The notes under the pieces are model-generated. The model was not told the origin of the DNA. It made no database searches and saw nothing but the letters and a program-made list of their open reading frames with translations. Below, piece by piece: positions 32,964-41,864 of a DNA stretch of 64,000 nt. The translations under genes and the position numbers were made by a program. The first letter of the stretch is position 1. Every line of letters starts with the position of its first letter. This DNA comes from Phycisphaerales bacterium Planc_01 (GTDB lineage Bacteria > Planctomycetota > Phycisphaerae > Sedimentisphaerales > Anaerobacaceae), in NCBI GenBank assembly GCA_001603075.1, contig LVBB01000054.1, forward strand, positions 1 through 64,000. The letters are read 5' to 3'.

Positions 32964-34028
32964 CTACAGCGACTCGTCGCCCCCCGACCAGTCGTGCGAC
33001 CCCTCATAGGGAGCATACACGTCCTGCCCGAACTCCTCCCGCGGATGGGCATTGTCGTAGACTTCCTTGAGCTTGCGGGTGGTCAGGTGCGTGTAGACCT
33101 GGGTCGTCGAGAGCGACTGGTGGCCGAGCAACTCCTGCACGCTTCGCAGGTCGGCTCCATTGTTGAGCATGTGCGTCGCAAAACTGTGCCGCAGCGTGTG
33201 CGGGCTGATGTTCGGGTCCAGTCCGGCCATCTTGAGGTATTTGTCCATCTTGCGGCGGACGCTGCGGGTGCTCAGACGCTGTCCGTGCTTGTTGACGAAC
33301 AGCACCTTCGTATCGAAATTGCTGTTGCTCTGGGACCGCTTGTTGCGGAACTCCATATAGCGCTGAATCGCCTGCAACGCCGACGAGCTGATCGGGGCGA
33401 TCCGCTCCTTCTTGCCTTTGCCGCGAATGTGGAGGATCTCGCCGAGAAAATCGACGTCGTCCATGTTCAGCGCGACCAGCTCGCTGACCCGGATGCCCGT
33501 GCTGTACAGCGTCTCGAGGATCGCCCGATCGCGAGCGCCCAGCCATGTTTCCGTGGGCGGGGTATCGAGCAGGCGTTTGATCTCTTCATATTCGAGGAAT
33601 CGCGGAAGTTTCTTGTCCTGCTTCGGCGTGCGGACGGCCGTCAACGGGTTCGAGCTGCAACGGTTCGTCTTGACCAGGAACTTGTAGAAGCTGCGCAGCG
33701 TCGCCAGCTTGCGGGCGATCGTCGCCTTCGAATAGGCCTTGCCGTTGAGGTGGGCCAGGTAGGCGCGGGCCTCGTTGACATCGGCGGCCAGAAGGAGTTG
33801 ATCGACGTCCTGCACCGTCTGGACGGCCGTCGCGGTGGCGGCGCCGCCGTGAGCGTGATCCAATGCGCCATGATCCTCGGCCGAGACGTCACCGTCGCAC
33901 GTCTGGAGCAGGAAATCTCCGAACTGCGCCAGATCGGCCCCGTAGCACTTCGCGGTATGCTCCGAGAACCGCTTCTCGAACTTGAGATAGTTCAGGAACT
34001 GCTCGACTATCGCATGGTTGTCTTCCAT
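32964..34028 (-). CDS. Tyrosine recombinase, XerC/XerD type
   Basis: The 354-residue protein starts at MEDNHAIVEQFLNYL, the usual Xer N-terminus, with GGTAGGTGG upstream; in-frame starts up to 11 codons earlier (34061) are possible. Xer proteins resolve chromosome dimers at dif sites with FtsK. The N-terminal SAM-like core-binding domain carries an extra Ala/His-rich stretch of about 35 residues. The catalytic set is complete: R in YSTGIRVSEL, K in GKGKKERI, HTLRHSFATH, LLGHQSLSTT and the nucleophile Y in QVYTHL. It is followed by a terminator and then tRNA-Val. A housekeeping Xer is more likely than an island integrase, because no mobile genes surround it. Confidence 0.92.
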   Translation of the reverse strand: MEDNHAIVEQFLNYLKFEKRFSEHTAKCYGADLAQFGDFLLQTCDGDVSAEDHGALDHAHGGAATATAVQTVQDVDQLLLAADVNEARAYLAHLNGKAYSKATIARKLATLRSFYKFLVKTNRCSSNPLTAVRTPKQDKKLPRFLEYEEIKRLLDTPPTETWLGARDRAILETLYSTGIRVSELVALNMDDVDFLGEILHIRGKGKKERIAPISSSALQAIQRYMEFRNKRSQSNSNFDTKVLFVNKHGQRLSTRSVRRKMDKYLKMAGLDPNISPHTLRHSFATHMLNNGADLRSVQELLGHQSLSTTQVYTHLTTRKLKEVYDNAHPREEFGQDVYAPYEGSHDWSGGDESL

Positions 34029-34129
34029 AGTCCACCTACCCACTTCATCTATCGGCATCATCGATCACCTATTCGTTCCCGGCTCTATTCACGCGAACAC
34101 GTTCTCCACACAAGAGCGTGTCGTTTCAC

Positions 34130-34366
34130 TCAGTGCACCAATGTCACGTCCGAGTCACCGGCGAGCAGTCCCTCGGCGCGACCGATCAACATCTGGCTCA
34201 GTTTGAAACTGAGCACCGCCGCATCGAACCAGTCGAAGTCCGTTCGGTGGTCCTTCACCTGATCGACCAGGGCGTCCAGAAGCTCGTCTTCGCGTCCCTG
34301 CTCGTACCGGAAGATGAACTTCTCGGCCCCTTTGTTCAGAACCAGTTGTCGCTGCAATCGCTTCAT
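34130..34366 (-). CDS. Small unknown protein (78 aa)
   Basis: A 78-residue frame has a GAGGTG ribosome site before ATG 34366 and good coding composition. It starts MKRLQRQLVLNKGAEKF and continues with acidic and aliphatic helices (EDELLDALVDQVKDH; FDAAVLSFKLSQMLIG). No signal peptide or membrane segment is present. It lies between the radical SAM gene and the Xer gene on the same strand. I do not recognise the family. Confidence 0.72.
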   Translation of the reverse strand: MKRLQRQLVLNKGAEKFIFRYEQGREDELLDALVDQVKDHRTDFDWFDAAVLSFKLSQMLIGRAEGLLAGDSDVTLVH

Positions 34367-34600
34367 GTCGGCACCTCATTCGGCCGCGTTCCACGCCGTA
34401 TCGGACGCAACACCAACCGAAGGCCCAAGCCCAAATGCTCGGTGCGATCCGGCCTCGTGGGACGCTACACACATTTATCGGCCAATTGCGTGTCGCTCTT
34501 TACAAAAACTGGGCGTGAATATCGGGCATTCCCCCGCCAAGGTCCGAGGATGGGGCTTTCGAGGTGAGGACCGATCCGGTTCTTCCGGTGCCCTTACGGG

Positions 34601-35551
34601 TCATTCGGACCGGGTGCAGTAGTACGTGACGCCCCCCTGGCGTTCGGAGGTGATGGCCTTCTCATTGAGAAGCAGTGTGATATGTTTGACGGCCTCATTG
34701 CGGCTGATCCCGATGCCGGCACAGATGTCTTCGAGACGGCAGGGCCGCCGTTTCAGCATTGATAGGACCTCCGCCGAGGTCCGTTGGACGTGGCGGTCGG
34801 CGCGGGCCTGCGGAGCGGCCCCGACAACCTCGCAGTTGCCGCCGATCCGGCGGGCGATCTCGTCCATGCGTTGGCGGTCGATCGCCTCGATTCCGGGCTC
34901 TGCGGCGGGCCGGACAGCACTGTTGAGCTGGATCCGGTCCGGACGGATCCGGTCGATGTGTCGTTTGAGGGCCGTGATTTGATCCGGGGTGGTGTTCATC
35001 CCTTCGATCAGGAACACCTCCAACCAGATCTGCCCGCTGAACTCCTCGCGAAACTGGGCGAGCCCGGAAACCAGCTTCTCAATGCTGATATCCGACGCCG
35101 GTCGGTTCACGGCTTCGAACGCCTCCGCATCGGCGGCGTCCAGCGACGGAACGACCAGGTCCGCCTTGGCGCAGTCGGCCCGCACGTCCGGCCGATAGAG
35201 CAAAGTGCCGTTCGTGATAATGGCTACGGGAATCCTCGTGATCGCGCGGATGCCGTCGATCAAGACCCCGATCTGCGAATTGAGCGTGGGTTCACCCGAT
35301 CCGCCGATCGTGATGTAATCGGCCTCGACGCCCCCTGCCAGCTTGCCCGCCAGTTCATCGAGCACATCGTGCACAGCGAAGAACGGGCGGCGGACCGTGC
35401 TCTTTTCGGTGGTCCTTCCGATCTGGCAGTACACGCAATCGAGCGTGCAGACCTTGGCGGGCACGACATCGATGCCCAGGCTTCGCCCCAGCCGGCGGGA
35501 GGGGACGGGGCCGTAGATGTAACCGATCTGTTTGGCGTCTCGATCAGCCAT
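34601..35551 (-). CDS. Radical SAM protein with C-terminal winged-helix domain
   Basis: A 316-residue cytoplasmic protein. The iron-sulfur motif CTLDCVYCQIG (CX3CX2C) near residue 35 would hold the [4Fe-4S] cluster that cleaves S-adenosylmethionine. GGSGEPTLN is the SAM-binding glycine motif of the AslA/YfkB-like set of radical SAM proteins. The last 70 residues (TSAEVLSMLKRRPCRLEDICAGIGISRNEAVKH) form a winged helix that may bind nucleic acid or sense a partner. The start overlaps the kdsA stop by 8 bases, so the two are probably co-translated. Substrate unknown. Confidence 0.85.
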   Translation of the reverse strand: MADRDAKQIGYIYGPVPSRRLGRSLGIDVVPAKVCTLDCVYCQIGRTTEKSTVRRPFFAVHDVLDELAGKLAGGVEADYITIGGSGEPTLNSQIGVLIDGIRAITRIPVAIITNGTLLYRPDVRADCAKADLVVPSLDAADAEAFEAVNRPASDISIEKLVSGLAQFREEFSGQIWLEVFLIEGMNTTPDQITALKRHIDRIRPDRIQLNSAVRPAAEPGIEAIDRQRMDEIARRIGGNCEVVGAAPQARADRHVQRTSAEVLSMLKRRPCRLEDICAGIGISRNEAVKHITLLLNEKAITSERQGGVTYYCTRSE

Positions 35552-36368
35552 GGACGATCCCGTGAATCTTCAGACAGATGGCGATCAGCTCCTCCAGCCA
35601 ATGCAGCGGGAGAACCGATGCGGCGTCAGACCTGGCCTTTTGAGGGTTGGGATGAACCTCGAGGAACAGGCCGTCGGCCCCGGCCGCCACCGCCGCCCTC
35701 GCCAGGATCGGCGCCATCTCGCGCCGGCCGCCGCTGGCGGTGCCGAGTCCGCCCGGCTGCTGCGTGCTGTGCGTCGCATCGAAGACGACCGGACAGCCCA
35801 ATCGCTTCATGCCCTCGATGGCGGTCATATCGTTGACCAGTCGGTTGTAGCCGAAGAACGTCCCCCGCTCGGTCAGCAGGATGCGGTCGTTCCTGCAGGC
35901 CCGAACCTTCTCGACAACGTTGCCCATCTCGTCGGGCGAGAGGAACTGCCCTTTCTTGACGTTGACGGGCTTGCCCGTCTCGGCGCACGCACAGAGCAGG
36001 TCGGTTTGGCGGCACAGAAACGCCGGGACCTGGATGCAGTCCACGACGGCCCCGACCGGCGCCGCCTGCCCGGACTCGTGGACGTCGGTCATCACCGGCA
36101 GAGCGGTTTCCGAGCGCACCTTTTCCAGAACGCGCAGCCCTTCGTCCAGACCGGGGCCGCGGAAGCTCGACAGGCTGCTGCGGTTGGCCTTGTCGAAGCT
36201 GGCTTTGAAAAGCATTCTCACGCCCGTTCGCTGCGCGATCTGCTTCAGTCGTTCGGCGATTTGCAGACACCCGTCGAGACTCTCGATCACGCACGGACCG
36301 GCCATCACGAACAGCGGCTCACCCGATCCGATACGGACATTGCCAATATCGAAGTTCATCTGAGACAT
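35544..36368 (-). CDS. kdsA: 3-deoxy-D-manno-octulosonate-8-phosphate synthase
   Basis: A 274-residue TIM-barrel protein. Its usual length and motifs fit KdsA: PLFVMAGPCVIES at the start, FKASFDKANRSSLSSFRGPG, VMTDVHESGQAAPVGAVVDCIQVPAFLCRQTDLL, and DATHSTQQPGG. The enzyme joins phosphoenolpyruvate and arabinose-5-phosphate to make Kdo-8-phosphate, a precursor of the LPS inner core, in the cytoplasm. It overlaps the radical SAM gene by 8 bases, and follows the lipid kinase by 66 bases. Its presence argues for an LPS-type outer membrane in this organism. Confidence 0.96.
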   Translation of the reverse strand: MSQMNFDIGNVRIGSGEPLFVMAGPCVIESLDGCLQIAERLKQIAQRTGVRMLFKASFDKANRSSLSSFRGPGLDEGLRVLEKVRSETALPVMTDVHESGQAAPVGAVVDCIQVPAFLCRQTDLLCACAETGKPVNVKKGQFLSPDEMGNVVEKVRACRNDRILLTERGTFFGYNRLVNDMTAIEGMKRLGCPVVFDATHSTQQPGGLGTASGGRREMAPILARAAVAAGADGLFLEVHPNPQKARSDAASVLPLHWLEELIAICLKIHGIVHG

Positions 36369-36434
36369 CCAATCTGAGCTTCTCTTTTGGGGGTCATGAT
36401 ATCCGCGAACGCCACATCCCGCAAGACGATGCGA

Positions 36435-37379
36435 TCAGCGGAACGAACGGGCGATTCGGGTTCGGATGCCGGCCGGTTTGGCGCCCGGCGGGACCAGGCA
36501 CTGCACCGCACCGGGCAAGACCTCGATGTGCACCGGCAGCGACGGGCCGGGATCCCCGTCGATCTCCGTTCGGACGGCGCGGACCGGCGAACTGACCGTA
36601 ATGTGCCGGCCCTGCGTGTAGATCACGTCGCGGCAGTTCGCGTGGTGCTTCAGCACCGTCAGCACGGAGTGCTTGGCCAGATGGATTCGCCCCGCGCAAC
36701 GGTAGATGCAGACGTCGAGCAACCCGTCGCTGAAATCGGCATGGCGGAGAATCTGAAGCCCGATGGCATACCGTGAGATGTTCCCGACGAACACCATGCC
36801 CGGACCGGCAAAGACCTCGCGACCGTCCACGACCACCGTCATCGGATCGAACCGGTGCTCCCAGAGGGTGCGCCAGAGCGGATGCACATAGTCGAAGTGG
36901 TTGATGTGCCCGGTGCGGCGCCGGTGGACCAGCCCGACCACGTCCCCATCGAAGCCGAAGCCGACGATGGACGTGAAACACTTGCCGTTGGCCGTGCCCA
37001 GATCGAGCGGCCGCGTGAGGCCGCCCTCGAACGTCCGGATGAGCGTCTCCAGCCACCGGTCAAACCCCAGTTCGTTGGCCAGCAGGTTCTCCGTGCCGCA
37101 CGGCACGATCAACAGCGGCTTGGCACTGCCTTCCATGCCGTGGGCCGCCTCGCGAACCGTTCCGTCGCCGCCGGCCACGACGACCAGGGCGCAGTCGCGA
37201 TCGACTGCGGCGTCGGTCGCGAGTTCACACACGTGTTCGAGTGACCTCGACATCACCATGCGCACGTCGTAGCCGCGCTGATTCAGATAGCGACAGAATC
37301 GCCGACAGGCGAACTTGCCGCTGCTGGCGCCGGATTTCGGATTGATGATGCACTTGATATAGCCGTCGGATGGCTTCAT
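36435..37379 (-). CDS. Lipid kinase of the diacylglycerol kinase family (YegS/BmrU type)
   Basis: A 314-residue protein with the ATP-binding hallmark VVAGGDGTVREA (G70-T74), INPKSGASSGK near residue 13, CGTENLLANELGF and a C-terminal beta domain ending in VEVLPGAVQCLVP-like strands. Members phosphorylate diacylglycerol, ceramide or phosphatidylglycerol-type lipids at the membrane. It lies 19 bases after the CYTH gene in the same operon as leuS and kdsA; the shared theme with kdsA is envelope lipid metabolism. Actual lipid substrate unknown. Confidence 0.92.
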   Translation of the reverse strand: MKPSDGYIKCIINPKSGASSGKFACRRFCRYLNQRGYDVRMVMSRSLEHVCELATDAAVDRDCALVVVAGGDGTVREAAHGMEGSAKPLLIVPCGTENLLANELGFDRWLETLIRTFEGGLTRPLDLGTANGKCFTSIVGFGFDGDVVGLVHRRRTGHINHFDYVHPLWRTLWEHRFDPMTVVVDGREVFAGPGMVFVGNISRYAIGLQILRHADFSDGLLDVCIYRCAGRIHLAKHSVLTVLKHHANCRDVIYTQGRHITVSSPVRAVRTEIDGDPGPSLPVHIEVLPGAVQCLVPPGAKPAGIRTRIARSFR

Positions 37380-37398
37380 GCTGGCTCGAACCGTACCG

Positions 37399-37956
37399 TC
37401 ACAGGAACACCTCCCGCCGCTTCGATTCGAGACGGGACAACGCCGCTTCGACCAGTGAGGCGTAGCTGTCCATGACGTGCGGGACGTCCGTCAACCCCAA
37501 CGTCTCCTGCACCTTCCGGATGATCGAGGAATTGACGCCTTCGATCTCCACGAAGGTGCCGAGCAACGGCAACGTGTCCAGAGCGATGAGACAGTCGCTC
37601 AGCTTCCACTCTCGACGCTGCTTGTTGAAGGCCAACGCGCGTCGATACCCCAGCCCTTCCAGCAGGGACTCGACCGCCGCAGCGTCGGTGACGTTGAGGT
37701 TCACCTCCTTGCGCCTCTTGAAGTCGTCGGCCTGCTTGGGGCCTTTGTACGTCAGGACGAAGTACTCCTGCCCGTGCATCGCCTCGAGCCGGAGGCGAAG
37801 ACACTGATCGGTCCGTGCCAGATCGCCGGCGGCGGTGTCGAAGTAGATATCGGTTTGAATCGTCTCCGAGACGAGCGAAGCGGCCTGCTCGACCAACCGG
37901 CGTTCCACCGGTTCGAACGAATCGACTTTGAGTTTCGCTTCGATCTCCAGATACAT
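37399..37956 (-). CDS. CYTH-domain protein (class IV adenylate cyclase / triphosphatase family)
   Basis: From ATG 37956 (GAAGGAG 7 bases upstream) the protein has 185 residues. The ExExK signature is EIEAK at residues 4-8, and charged pairs RLRLE, LTYKGPK, KRRKEVN and TFVEIEGV line the tunnel as in triphosphate-binding CYTH enzymes. Members make cAMP or cleave triphosphates such as thiamine triphosphate or polyphosphate. An upstream ATG at 37989 would overlap leuS and lacks a good ribosome site. Function not resolved further. Confidence 0.88.
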   Translation of the reverse strand: MYLEIEAKLKVDSFEPVERRLVEQAASLVSETIQTDIYFDTAAGDLARTDQCLRLRLEAMHGQEYFVLTYKGPKQADDFKRRKEVNLNVTDAAAVESLLEGLGYRRALAFNKQRREWKLSDCLIALDTLPLLGTFVEIEGVNSSIIRKVQETLGLTDVPHVMDSYASLVEAALSRLESKRREVFL

Positions 37957-37975
37957 GCCGGCTCCTTCGGTACGC

Positions 37976-40531
37976 TCAGACGACAACATTGACCAGACGC
38001 GACTTGATGACGATGACCTTCCTCGGCGTCTTGCCCGCCAGGGCCTCGACGACCTTGTCGCTGCTCAGCGCCTCGGCCTGGATGGCCTCTTCGTCCGCTT
38101 CGGCGGCGACCACGATGCGGTCCCTGATCTTCCCGTTGACCTGGACGGCCAACTCGATCTGTCTTTCCCGGATGAGCCCCTTGTCATACGACGGCCAGGG
38201 CTCGTGGGCGAGGCTGTTCGCATGGCCCAGCCGCTGCCAGAGTTCCTCGGCAATGTGCGGGGCGAAGGGCGCCAGGACCAGCACGAGGGATTCCAATACG
38301 GACTTCGGCCGCACCTGCTGGCGACCGAGGTGATTGACGAGGATCATCATCGCGCTGATCGCGGTGTTGAACCCGAACGACTCGACGTCGTCGCCGACCT
38401 TCTTGAGGGTCTGGTGCAGCAGGCGAAGCGTCTCTTCATCGGCCGGTGCGTCCTGGACGGCGGGCGAGAGCCGGCCCGTCTCTTCCTCGACAACCAGTCG
38501 CCAGGTCTTCTGGAGGAACCGGTGCACGCCCTGCACCCCGTTCATGCTCCAGGGCTTCATCGCCTCCAGCGGGCCCATGAACATCTCGTACAGCCGCATC
38601 GAATCGGCGCCGTAGTCCGTCACGACCTGGTCGGGGTTCACCACGTTGCCGCGCGACTTGCTCATCTTCTGCCCGTCTTCGCCGAGGATCATCCCCTGAT
38701 TGACGAGCTTCTTGAACGGCTCCTTCGTGCTGACGTAGCCCAGATCATACAGAAACTTGTGCCAGAACCGCGAGTAGAGCAGGTGCAGCACCGCGTGCTC
38801 GGCCCCGCCGATGTACAGATCGACGGGCATCCAGTACTTCTCCTTGGCCGGGTCCCAGCCCCGCTCGGCATTGCGCGGATCGAGATAGCGCAGATAGTAC
38901 CAGCAGCTTCCGGCCCACTGGGGCATCGTGTTCGTCTCCCGCCGGGCGGCGCTGCCGTCGGGCAGCGTGACATTCACCCAGTCGGTCGCCTTGGCCAGCG
39001 GCGGCTCGGCCGTCCCCAACGGCTTGTAGTCGTCGAGATCGGGCAGCCGCAGCGGCAGTTCGCGTTCCGAAATGCCCGTCACGGTCCCGTCCGCCAGATG
39101 CACGATCGGGAAGGGCTCGCCCCAGTAGCGCTGCCGGCTGAACAGCCAGTCGCGCAGTTTGTAGTTGATCGCCTTCTTGCCCAGACCGCGCTCGGCCAGC
39201 CAGGCGGTGATCTTCTCCTTGAATTCCGCCGTCGTCAGCCCGTCGAACGGTCCGCTGTGGATCGCCGTGCCGTCGCCCGTGAAACACAGCTCGCCCCGCG
39301 CCACCCGTTCGGCATCCTCGGCACTGGGCGGCTGCACCACCTGGACAATCGGCAGCGCGAACTTCGTGGCGAACTCGAAGTCACGATCGTCGTGTGCCGG
39401 CACCGCCATGATCGCGCCGGTCCCGTAGCTGATCAGCACGTAGTCGCTGATCCAGATCGGAATTCGCTCGTTGTTGACCGGATTGATCGCATAGGCGCCG
39501 GTGAAGACGCCGGTCTTGTCCTTGGCCAGGTCGGTCCGGTCCAGATCGCTTTTGCGGGCGGCCGCTTCACAGTAGGCCTCGACCGCCTGCTTCTGCGCCT
39601 CCGTGACGATGGTCCCCACCAGCGGGTGTTCCGGCGCCATGACCATGTAGGTGGCGCCGAAGAGTGTATCCGGGCGGGTCGTGAAGACCCAGATGTTGTC
39701 CTCGTATCCGTCGATCCGGAAGCAGACCTCGGCCCCGACGCTGCGGCCGATCCAGTCGACCTGGAGCTTCTTGATCGACTCGGACCAATCGACCTCTTTC
39801 AGGTCGTCGAGCAGCCGTTCGGCGTACTTGGTGATGCGGAGCATCCACTGTCGCATCGGCTTGCGAATCACGGGGTGGCCCCCCCGCTCGCTGACGCCGC
39901 CGACTACCTCCTCGTTGGCCAGCACCGTCCCCAGCGCCGGGCACCAGTTGACCGGCACGTCCGCCTGGTACGCCAAGCGGCGGTCGTCGATGTAGCGACG
40001 CCTCTCCTGTGCGCTGAGCCCGTCGGGCACCGGCAATTCCTCAATCGGTCGGGCCTTCTGCAGTTCCTCATCAAAATAGCTGTTGAACAGCTTCAGAACG
40101 ATCCACTGGGTCCAGTGGTAGTACTCCGGATCGGTCGTGGCGACCTCGCGGTCCCAGTCGTAGCTGAAGCCCAGCGCCTTGGTCTGCCGCTTCATATTGG
40201 CGATGTTCTTGTTGGTCGTCTCCTCCGGGTGGGTGCCCGTGGCGATCGCGTGCTGCTCGGCGGGCAGGCCGAAGGCGTCCCAACCGAACGGGTGCAGGAC
40301 GTTGAAGCCCTTCATCCGCTTGTAGCGGGCCACGATGTCCGTGGCGGTGTAGCCTTCCGGGTGGCCCACGTGCAGACCCTGCCCGCTCGGATAGGGAAAC
40401 ATGTCCAGAACGTAGTACTTCGGCTTCGACGCGTCACAATCGGTCGCCTTGAAGCTCTTGTGCTCGTCCCAATACGCCTGCCACTTCCGTTCGATCTGCC
40501 CGAAATCGTACGTGCCTTCCGTCATACCCAT
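37976..40531 (-). CDS. leuS: Leucyl-tRNA synthetase
   Basis: An 851-residue class I tRNA synthetase, close to the bacterial norm. The ATP site has [12 protein letters not shown] (about 54-65) and [14 protein letters not shown] for the KMSKS loop. The editing domain with [12 protein letters not shown] and the C-terminal anticodon-binding region are present. I start at ATG 40531 with AAAGG upstream; longer starts to 40618 read as non-coding. It is the first gene of the minus-strand run with CYTH, lipid kinase and kdsA. Confidence 0.97.
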   Translation of the reverse strand: MGMTEGTYDFGQIERKWQAYWDEHKSFKATDCDASKPKYYVLDMFPYPSGQGLHVGHPEGYTATDIVARYKRMKGFNVLHPFGWDAFGLPAEQHAIATGTHPEETTNKNIANMKRQTKALGFSYDWDREVATTDPEYYHWTQWIVLKLFNSYFDEELQKARPIEELPVPDGLSAQERRRYIDDRRLAYQADVPVNWCPALGTVLANEEVVGGVSERGGHPVIRKPMRQWMLRITKYAERLLDDLKEVDWSESIKKLQVDWIGRSVGAEVCFRIDGYEDNIWVFTTRPDTLFGATYMVMAPEHPLVGTIVTEAQKQAVEAYCEAAARKSDLDRTDLAKDKTGVFTGAYAINPVNNERIPIWISDYVLISYGTGAIMAVPAHDDRDFEFATKFALPIVQVVQPPSAEDAERVARGELCFTGDGTAIHSGPFDGLTTAEFKEKITAWLAERGLGKKAINYKLRDWLFSRQRYWGEPFPIVHLADGTVTGISERELPLRLPDLDDYKPLGTAEPPLAKATDWVNVTLPDGSAARRETNTMPQWAGSCWYYLRYLDPRNAERGWDPAKEKYWMPVDLYIGGAEHAVLHLLYSRFWHKFLYDLGYVSTKEPFKKLVNQGMILGEDGQKMSKSRGNVVNPDQVVTDYGADSMRLYEMFMGPLEAMKPWSMNGVQGVHRFLQKTWRLVVEEETGRLSPAVQDAPADEETLRLLHQTLKKVGDDVESFGFNTAISAMMILVNHLGRQQVRPKSVLESLVLVLAPFAPHIAEELWQRLGHANSLAHEPWPSYDKGLIRERQIELAVQVNGKIRDRIVVAAEADEEAIQAEALSSDKVVEALAGKTPRKVIVIKSRLVNVVV

Positions 40532-40668
40532 CGATCCAGCAACCTTTCTCAGACCTCGACTGCCCCGCCTTCCGGAACCGCCGCACGCGACGCGCCCCCC
40601 GACCCTCTCAGAGATCATCCGCGCCCACCGTGGCCGCGCCAGTCCTCTGCCCCCTGACCGGAGGAGGT

Positions 40669-40697
40669 ACTATACCGCATCTGTCGTCCGCTTTGAA
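40669..40697 (-). promoter_or_regulatory. Predicted promoter of leuS
   Basis: On the minus strand TTCAAA (40697-40692), 17 bases and TATAGT (40674-40669) precede leuS by about 140 bases. The 40532-40818 gap holds no evident gene. Confidence 0.45.
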
Positions 40698-40818
40698 GGG
40701 AAACTTCCGGAGCGAGCGCAGAGCGCGCAGAAATCCACCGCCACGTCGGATGACGTCCGATTTCAAGCGTCCTTGTGCGGCCGTCGCCCCGGCGAACGGA
40801 ACGGGCCGGCGGACCTTA

Positions 40819-41838
40819 TCAGTCAGCAGATGACGGCATGACGATCGTGAACGGCTCGTCGCTGGTGTCGTAGACCGACAACTGCGTCGCGCTCGAGACG
40901 CGGATCAGGCACTGCTCGGAATCCACCGGCGGGACTGTCCAGGCGTACTGCCCGGTGTTGCCGACGTTGGCCGGAAACACGGTCATCCAACTGGCCCCGC
41001 CGTCGAAGGAGAACTCCACCAGGACCTGATCGACGGCCCCTTCGCTTTCCCACTGAATCAGCGCCACCGAACCGGCCACGAGAAGCTCTGCGCCGTTGGG
41101 CCCGATCGCGGTGATCGACGCCGGTTCGAGCTCGACGGTACGCAGACGCCTGAGGTTCTGCACGCCCCAGCGATTGGGCGCGCCGAACGTGCTGAAATCC
41201 GACGCGTCGTCATACTTGTTGGAGTATGGCGTGATGCTGTCGTCCGGATCGGCCTCGAGCCGGAACACCTCCGTGCTGCTGATCCCGCTGACCGGACTGA
41301 TCCCCTCTCCGGCCGGACCGAACACCACCGCGCCGGCGGCATCGCGAATGCGCAACTGCCAGTTGTTGCTGCTGACGGGAAACGACGACGCCTCGATGTA
41401 CAGCCCGTCGGCGTCGTTGTTGGCCTGGACGTTGATCCACCAGTCGCCCGCGGCCGGGTTGTAGCTGATGTCACTCGGCACGTCCTCGGCTACGGTGATG
41501 ATCGTCCCGCTGCGCAGGTCCGACCAGATCGCGTGATCGGTCAGCGTGAGCGTCTCATCGAGCGAGCCGCCTTCGAAGAGATCGAAGTACCAGCCCCGCA
41601 TGTCCAGATGGTCGGTGATCACCACCAGTTCGAACCAGTCCCCGCCGTTGCCCTGGACGCGTCCGAAGTAGCTGTCGGAGGCCCTGCCGCCATCCTGATC
41701 GGCGGCCGAATCGCCCCCGTTGAGAAACTCGCTGCTGCCGACCGCGTTGTACTCGTTGAGAATGACGTCGGCGCCCCAGGCGGCCCCTGCCAGGCAGCCA
41801 CACATCGCCACGATTGCCAGTATCCTCATCGAATTCAT
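40819..41838 (-). CDS. Secreted lamin-tail-domain protein
   Basis: The 339-residue protein starts at ATG 41838 with AAGGAGG 10 bases upstream. A signal peptide (MNSMRILAIVAMCGCLAGAAWG) is followed by a lamin-tail-like domain (VILNEYNAVGSSEF ... GGDWFELVV ... MRGWYFDLFEGG). The C-terminal third is an Ig/fibronectin-like module (IQWESEGAVDQVLVEFSFDG). Lamin-tail domains occur on secreted bacterial proteins and often bind DNA or surfaces; here the protein is probably exported to the envelope. It is the last gene of the VTC-DUF4956-HlyD-TolC run, 26 bases after the TolC gene. Confidence 0.8.
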   Translation of the reverse strand: MNSMRILAIVAMCGCLAGAAWGADVILNEYNAVGSSEFLNGGDSAADQDGGRASDSYFGRVQGNGGDWFELVVITDHLDMRGWYFDLFEGGSLDETLTLTDHAIWSDLRSGTIITVAEDVPSDISYNPAAGDWWINVQANNDADGLYIEASSFPVSSNNWQLRIRDAAGAVVFGPAGEGISPVSGISSTEVFRLEADPDDSITPYSNKYDDASDFSTFGAPNRWGVQNLRRLRTVELEPASITAIGPNGAELLVAGSVALIQWESEGAVDQVLVEFSFDGGASWMTVFPANVGNTGQYAWTVPPVDSEQCLIRVSSATQLSVYDTSDEPFTIVMPSSAD

Positions 41839-41864
41839 CTGTCCACGTCCTCCTTCTGATCCTT

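Noticed and set aside
32964-34028. Island integrase beside the tRNA
   Set aside because: The protein looks like a housekeeping XerC/D; no mobile genes and no visible direct repeat of the tRNA end.
37928-40657. Open plus-strand frame of 909 codons opposite leuS
   Set aside because: Antisense shadow; leuS on the other strand has all catalytic motifs.
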